64,000 bases of DNA from Promethearchaeia archaeon (lineage in GTDB: Archaea; Asgardarchaeota; Lokiarchaeia; Sigyniarchaeales; SOKP01). Positions 60,364 to 64,000 of this stretch are shown here, in pieces; positions within the stretch are counted from its first letter, which is position 1; each line of letters opens with the position of its first letter. The stretch spans positions 124,001-188,000 of the forward strand of contig JAHQWK010000004.1 of NCBI GenBank assembly GCA_029856145.1, given 5' to 3'. The notes under the pieces were generated by a model. The model was not told the origin of the DNA. It did no database searches and worked only from the letters and a program-made list of their open reading frames with translations. The position numbers and the translations under genes were made by a program.

Positions 60364-61227
60364 ATGTCGAATAGTGACAAAAAAACAAAGGAAATGGAAC
60401 AATATGAGCAAGAGACTGGAAAACAAGCAATTTGGCAGGGAAAAACCACTAAGGGATTCCTAAGATGGAAAAAAGGTGAAAAAAATTATTATGCTGATAA
60501 AAAAAGAATTTCCGTTTATGTATCAAGTGAAACTGAAAGGAATTGGAAGGAATATATTAACACACATAAAATTACTTCATTTTCTAAACTAATTAGAGAA
60601 AGCGTTAATTATTATATTAAAGAAAGATCTAAATTTGGTGGAAATTTATTTCCGGATTTAGAAACTAGTACTAAATCTAAAATGACTCACACTTTGAAAG
60701 AAAAGCTAACAACGATAAAAGGATTTTCGCAATTATTACTTGAAAAATATAGTGGGAATTTAAATGATGAAATAAAAACGATTATTAATAATGTCTTGAA
60801 GGAAACTAAACAATTGGAAAATAAATTCATAGTTCAATTAGAAGAAAAAGAATTTAAACCTTCACAATATGATATTTTACTCATTGAAGATAATTTGTCT
60901 ACTATAGATTTATTGAAAAATTATTTTGAAAGCAAGGGGTATTCTTTTAAAGGAGTATTAACAGGTTTGGAAGGAATTGAAGAACTATCCTCGTCTACTC
61001 CAAAATTAATATTGCTGGATATAATTTTACCAGATGTTAGTGGATATGATATTTGTAAGGACATAAAATCTAATATGAATTTAAAAGAAATACCTGTATT
61101 TTACTTAACTGCTTTACCCGGTATTAACGTAGAGAATAAAATAGAAGAAACAATGGCAGATGGTTTTATTTTAAAACCTTTTGATTTACTAGATTTAGAA
61201 TTTTTATTTGATTATCTCCAAACTTAG
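60364..61227 (+). CDS. Ribbon-helix-helix / DHp / receiver fusion
   Basis: A 287-aa protein of unusual build. Residues about 45-90 (KKRISVYVSSETERNWKEYINTHKITSFSKLIRESVNYYI) are a ribbon-helix-helix-like DNA-binding segment. Residues about 105-155 resemble a kinase dimerisation helix with a histidine kept (H109 in THTLKEKLTTIKGFSQLLLEK). A complete receiver domain ends the chain, with phospho-acceptor D219 (LLDIILPD) and the LKPF lysine. No ATPase domain is present. It could take phosphate from a neighbouring kinase and act on DNA. ATG 60364 sits behind AAGGTGAAAG. Confidence 0.75.
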   Translation: MSNSDKKTKEMEQYEQETGKQAIWQGKTTKGFLRWKKGEKNYYADKKRISVYVSSETERNWKEYINTHKITSFSKLIRESVNYYIKERSKFGGNLFPDLETSTKSKMTHTLKEKLTTIKGFSQLLLEKYSGNLNDEIKTIINNVLKETKQLENKFIVQLEEKEFKPSQYDILLIEDNLSTIDLLKNYFESKGYSFKGVLTGLEGIEELSSSTPKLILLDIILPDVSGYDICKDIKSNMNLKEIPVFYLTALPGINVENKIEETMADGFILKPFDLLDLEFLFDYLQT

Positions 61228-61277
61228 CACAAATAGCATTTAAGTCAATTAATTACTTGTTTTAAACATAGTTGTCA

Positions 61278-61397
61278 TTACTTATAATTGGAAGTGAAAT
61301 TTAAATCTAATTCTCCAACCACATTTGAGATATTATTTATTATATATTGATATCTCATTTCGGAATCATGTAATACATTTTCAATTTCAGTCAATTT
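61278..61397 (-). pseudogene. Remnant of a PAS histidine kinase
   Basis: The minus strand is open for 39 codons (LTEIENVLHDSEMRYQYIINNISNVV...ELDLNF) and clearly matches the coil-into-PAS junction of the nearby kinases (LKESEEKYRLIIENINDLI). Stops bound it on both sides and no start exists. The rest of the gap, 61398-61763, shows no gene, only AT-rich sequence and the promoter for the GTPase on its right. Confidence 0.6.
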
Positions 61398-61763
61398 TTA
61401 TACAACCCTTTTAATTTTTAAGAAGATTAGTAAATTAAGAATTAAATCGTCTTTTTTTTAGTAATTTACGTTATTTTTAATCCTAATCTTTTACCCAATT
61501 TTGAAGTAAGTTAACTTTTTATTTAATAAATTCGATGATAATGTTGAAACTAGATCATAGGCATATTTTTTTGCACTACTAAACTTGATTTAGGTAACCT
61601 TAAAAATAAAAAATTTTATCTCTAGTGTAAATATTAAAAAATTTTGCATCTGATTCAACTTGATAATAATCACTATAATTTCGAGAATTTCAAAGTGTAA
61701 TCGATCATACTTTATTATGTAAAGTGTTACGCAATTATTAAAAGAAAAGAGTATGAATTTAAC

Positions 61764-62714
61764 ATGCCGGAAAAAATAACTTTGATAGGAAGAGCGGGGG
61801 TTGGAAAAACAAGTATACTTAGAGTATTATTCGAAGGAGAATATTCTAAAGATCTTATGATTAATCCGCTTGAACCTACACGTGGTATAATACCTAAGAT
61901 TTATTCATGGATGGACATAGAATTAAGTATTTTTGACACTTCCGGACAAGAATTACCATTTCTGTTAGAGGATGAGAATGAACAGATGATCGCCTTTGAT
62001 AAGGTTGCTATTGTTATCTACATCTTTGATTATCCAAATTGGATAAATCAATCTCAAGATATTGTTAATGAAATAAACATGGTATTCAAAATATTAAAAC
62101 TTAAAAATATTGAAAATAATCTTGTATTAATCTTTCATAAGATTGATTTAATAAAACAAAAAGCTAGTGTTAATTACCAGTTAATGAAAAGTGGAATTAA
62201 AGAACGATTAAATCTCCCAAAAAATATACCTCTTTACCTTACAAGTATATCTCCAGAATTAGATTTCACATCATATAATGCTTTTTCTGAGATATTGAGT
62301 AGTTTATCACAAGATTCCAATAATTTAAAGTTAATTGTTGATGAAAAGATCAGGTTTCTCTCAGAATCGATCTGTTTTATTACTAATAAAGAGAATTTTA
62401 TAATAGTTCAATCAATTACACAAGATTTCAATACAGATTTAATTTATAAATTATATATTTTGGTTTCCTATTATGTAAAATCTATTTCTACAAATAGTGA
62501 TTTTGAAAATGTTATTCATTCAATTGATTCAACGACCCTTACTTTAAGCTTAATTGTTAGTAATCTTGAAAATTTAAATCCAAATCTTAAAAACTTAGTT
62601 TTAATATCGGATACTAATAACAAAGATGATTTATTCAAGGTAAAGGAAAATATAAAGTTAGAGATTGAAAAATATTATGATTCTGCTGATAATAAAAATA
62701 TCAAAAAGAAATAA
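61764..62714 (+). CDS. Rag/Gtr-like GTPase
   Basis: A 316-aa protein equivalent to the GTPase plus C-terminal part of the longin-GTPase at 50333-51655. P-loop G9-RAGVGK-T16, switch EPTRGIIP, G3 DTSGQE, G4 HKIDLI. The C-terminal half (about 185-305) has the shared alpha-beta domain with SICFITNKENFIIVQSITQDFNTDLIYKL. It lacks the N-terminal longin part, so the duplicates differ by loss or gain of that domain. It stands alone; the neighbouring gene on the right is a decayed remnant. Confidence 0.85.
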   Translation: MPEKITLIGRAGVGKTSILRVLFEGEYSKDLMINPLEPTRGIIPKIYSWMDIELSIFDTSGQELPFLLEDENEQMIAFDKVAIVIYIFDYPNWINQSQDIVNEINMVFKILKLKNIENNLVLIFHKIDLIKQKASVNYQLMKSGIKERLNLPKNIPLYLTSISPELDFTSYNAFSEILSSLSQDSNNLKLIVDEKIRFLSESICFITNKENFIIVQSITQDFNTDLIYKLYILVSYYVKSISTNSDFENVIHSIDSTTLTLSLIVSNLENLNPNLKNLVLISDTNNKDDLFKVKENIKLEIEKYYDSADNKNIKKK

Positions 62715-62873
62715 CAACTGAAAATCACTATATTTTCTTAGGTAATTTCTATTCTAATTCTGAAAATTGTTAAGGAATATTAAACATAATATATTTCTAT
62801 TAAGATCCTTCATTTAAGTGTAAATATGTGAAAAAGTCTCTACAGTTTTTACAATATCTGTAGCTAAATAATT

Positions 62874-63101
62874 TTACTTAAACACTGAAGCAAAGAAAGC
62901 ACGATCTCTTGGGTTGAAATAATTATACCCAAACTTTTTCCATTCAATACTGACTTGTAAAGGGGCAAAAAGAGAAATCTGATCTTTCATTAAATTCATC
63001 AATAATAAGTTTCTCTCTTGCAGAGTATTATTAGATATAGTATTTAATAAAATACATTCACTAAAAAAATCCCAAGAATCCTTAAATTGAATACAGAATT
63101 T
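62874..63101 (-). pseudogene. Coding remnant without start
   Basis: The minus strand is open for 75 codons with good coding composition (FKDSWDFFSECILLNTI ... FNPRDRAFFASVFK) and ends at TAA 62874-62876. An in-frame stop precedes it and no start codon lies near its beginning, so it is probably the 3' end of a broken gene. The family is not recognised. Confidence 0.5.
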
Positions 63102-63120
63102 TTATATAGAAGGAAGGAGA

Positions 63121-63200
63121 AAAGGATTATTATTATATTGATAATAAAAGAAATTCTGGCTCTGTATCAAGTGAAACTGAAAAGAATTGGTAGAAATTTA
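63121..63200 (+). pseudogene. Remnant of an RHH-DHp-receiver paralogue
   Basis: DNA here matches the RHH part of the gene at 60364: GTATCAAGTGAAACTGAAAA followed by GAATTGG is the same apart from one base as 60519-60545, and the flanking TTATTATAT/CTGATAA-type text also aligns. Frame shifts and an in-frame TAG destroy the reading. It is a decayed duplicate next to the window-end kinase. Confidence 0.6.
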
Positions 63201-63210
63201 TGAATTATTT

Positions 63211-64000
63211 TTATTGTCCCTTTATATCATCATCTATATTCTTTATAATTGGTAGTGAAAAATGGAATATACTTCCTTTATTTTTACCTTTTGATTCAAC
63301 CCATATCTTCCCTCCATGTAAATCTATAATCTCTTTTGAGAAATATAGCCCTAATCCAATCCCATCAGAAATTATGTCCCAACCTTTTCCATATCTCTCA
63401 ATCTTTCCAAACGGTCTAAATAATTGTTCTATTTCTTTTTTCTGTAAACCTATTCCATTATCTTTAATAGAGATTATTATAGATTTTTTATTGATTCGAG
63501 ATTGAATAGTAATATTACCTTCTTTAGGTGTAAATTTAATTGCATTCTGTAAGAGATTTATAAATACGCTATAAATTTTATTTTTATCAAAATCTATAAA
63601 TAGTTTATCATGAATATCTATAATTAATGTGTGTTTTCTTAATTTAATCAATCCCTCCATCTCTGCTATACTCTCTTTAATTAAATCATGTAGATTTTCC
63701 CGATTTAAATTTAATTCTATTAACTGCCTATCTAACATTATACATTCTATGAAATGATCTATAAGTAATTTCAGCTTATCTGCTCCTTTATCGATCTTCT
63801 TCAAAGATGATATTGTATCATTATCTAGATTTTTCCTAGTCTCTGTTAGTAAAAATTTAGAAAATCCCTTAATAGATATGAGAGGTGTTTTGAACTCATG
63901 TGAAAACCTTGTTAATAAATTTGATTTCATTTCTTCCATCTCTTTTCTTTCAGTAATATCTTGCACCCATAATCTTAGAGTCGCCAAAGATCCATCATCT
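63211..64000 (-). CDS. Histidine kinase, C-terminal part (cut by window end)
   Basis: A reading frame that stays open to the last base of the window, so the N-terminus lies outside. The visible part begins at the end of a PAS/PAC unit (LRLWVQDITERKEMEEMKSNLL), followed by the DHp with phospho-His in FSHEFKTPLISIKGF and a HATPase domain (NLLQNAIKFTP, DNGIGL, GIGLGLYFSKEIIDLHGG). It belongs to a kinase subfamily distinct from the two in the operon (FSHEFKTP instead of MSHELRTP). Confidence 0.9.
   Translation of the reverse strand, partial: DDGSLATLRLWVQDITERKEMEEMKSNLLTRFSHEFKTPLISIKGFSKFLLTETRKNLDNDTISSLKKIDKGADKLKLLIDHFIECIMLDRQLIELNLNRENLHDLIKESIAEMEGLIKLRKHTLIIDIHDKLFIDFDKNKIYSVFINLLQNAIKFTPKEGNITIQSRINKKSIIISIKDNGIGLQKKEIEQLFRPFGKIERYGKGWDIISDGIGLGLYFSKEIIDLHGGKIWVESKGKNKGSIFHFSLPIIKNIDDDIKGQ

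Overview
The window is AT-rich and archaeal, most likely from an Asgard archaeon of the Lokiarchaeia type. The evidence is two tRNA genes with bulge-helix-bulge introns, archaeal TATA promoters, many Rag/Gtr-like and Arf-like small GTPases, longin-like and roadblock domains, TrmB-type regulators, and archaeal-style surface proteins. The exact lineage is inference. No CRISPR array, insertion sequence, rRNA or replication origin was seen.

Layout. 0-5.4 kb: a two-TM protein, a nucleotidyltransferase/OB-fold/zinc-ribbon fusion, intron-containing tRNA-Met and tRNA-Thr, then an ATPase plus unknown-partner pair that looks like a defence or toxin module. 5.4-8.4 kb: a YhhN membrane protein and a flavin/redox operon ending in its own MarR regulator. 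8.5-12.4 kb: beta-carbonic anhydrase and an SPFH-NfeD membrane operon with an extreme Val-Asp repeat. 12.7-15.9 kb: an RHH protein, a DJ-1/PfpI protein, two tandem ATC-hydrolase-like proteins and a 55-aa ORF.

16-27.2 kb is the most novel stretch. Two paralogous double-winged-helix/TPR regulators each diverge from a small plus-strand unit encoding a related 25-27-aa microprotein, one or more tiny zinc-ribbon proteins and a similar hairpin. Between them lie an MFS exporter, a winged-helix protein, thioredoxin, a Cys-tailed HTH protein and a radical-SAM-fold protein without its cluster cysteines. Four promoters (at 18.6, 20.6, 26.6 and 46.0 kb) carry a similar 18-bp palindrome, each exactly 11 nt upstream of a CTATA-type TATA box. 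They would form one regulon that includes a metallo-beta-lactamase-fold protein.

27.4-46.9 kb: a membrane protein, two tandem peptide-type solute-binding proteins, a VOC protein, a tightly coupled four-gene operon (two surface proteins, a longin-like/winged-helix protein and a TrmB-like coiled-coil protein), an SDR, a roadblock protein, two tandem beta-helix surface proteins and two metallo-beta-lactamase-fold proteins.

47-64 kb is a signalling island. One minus-strand operon combines a longin-like protein with a degenerate histidine-kinase dimerisation segment, three Rag/Gtr-like GTPases and two GAF/PAS histidine kinases. Beside it are a response regulator, an Arf-like GTPase with a polyproline tail, an RHH-DHp-receiver fusion, another Rag-like GTPase, decayed fragments of kinase and RHH genes, and a histidine kinase cut by the window end. 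The organisation recalls the kinase/roadblock/wHTH/GTPase conservons of actinobacteria, built here from eukaryote-like parts.
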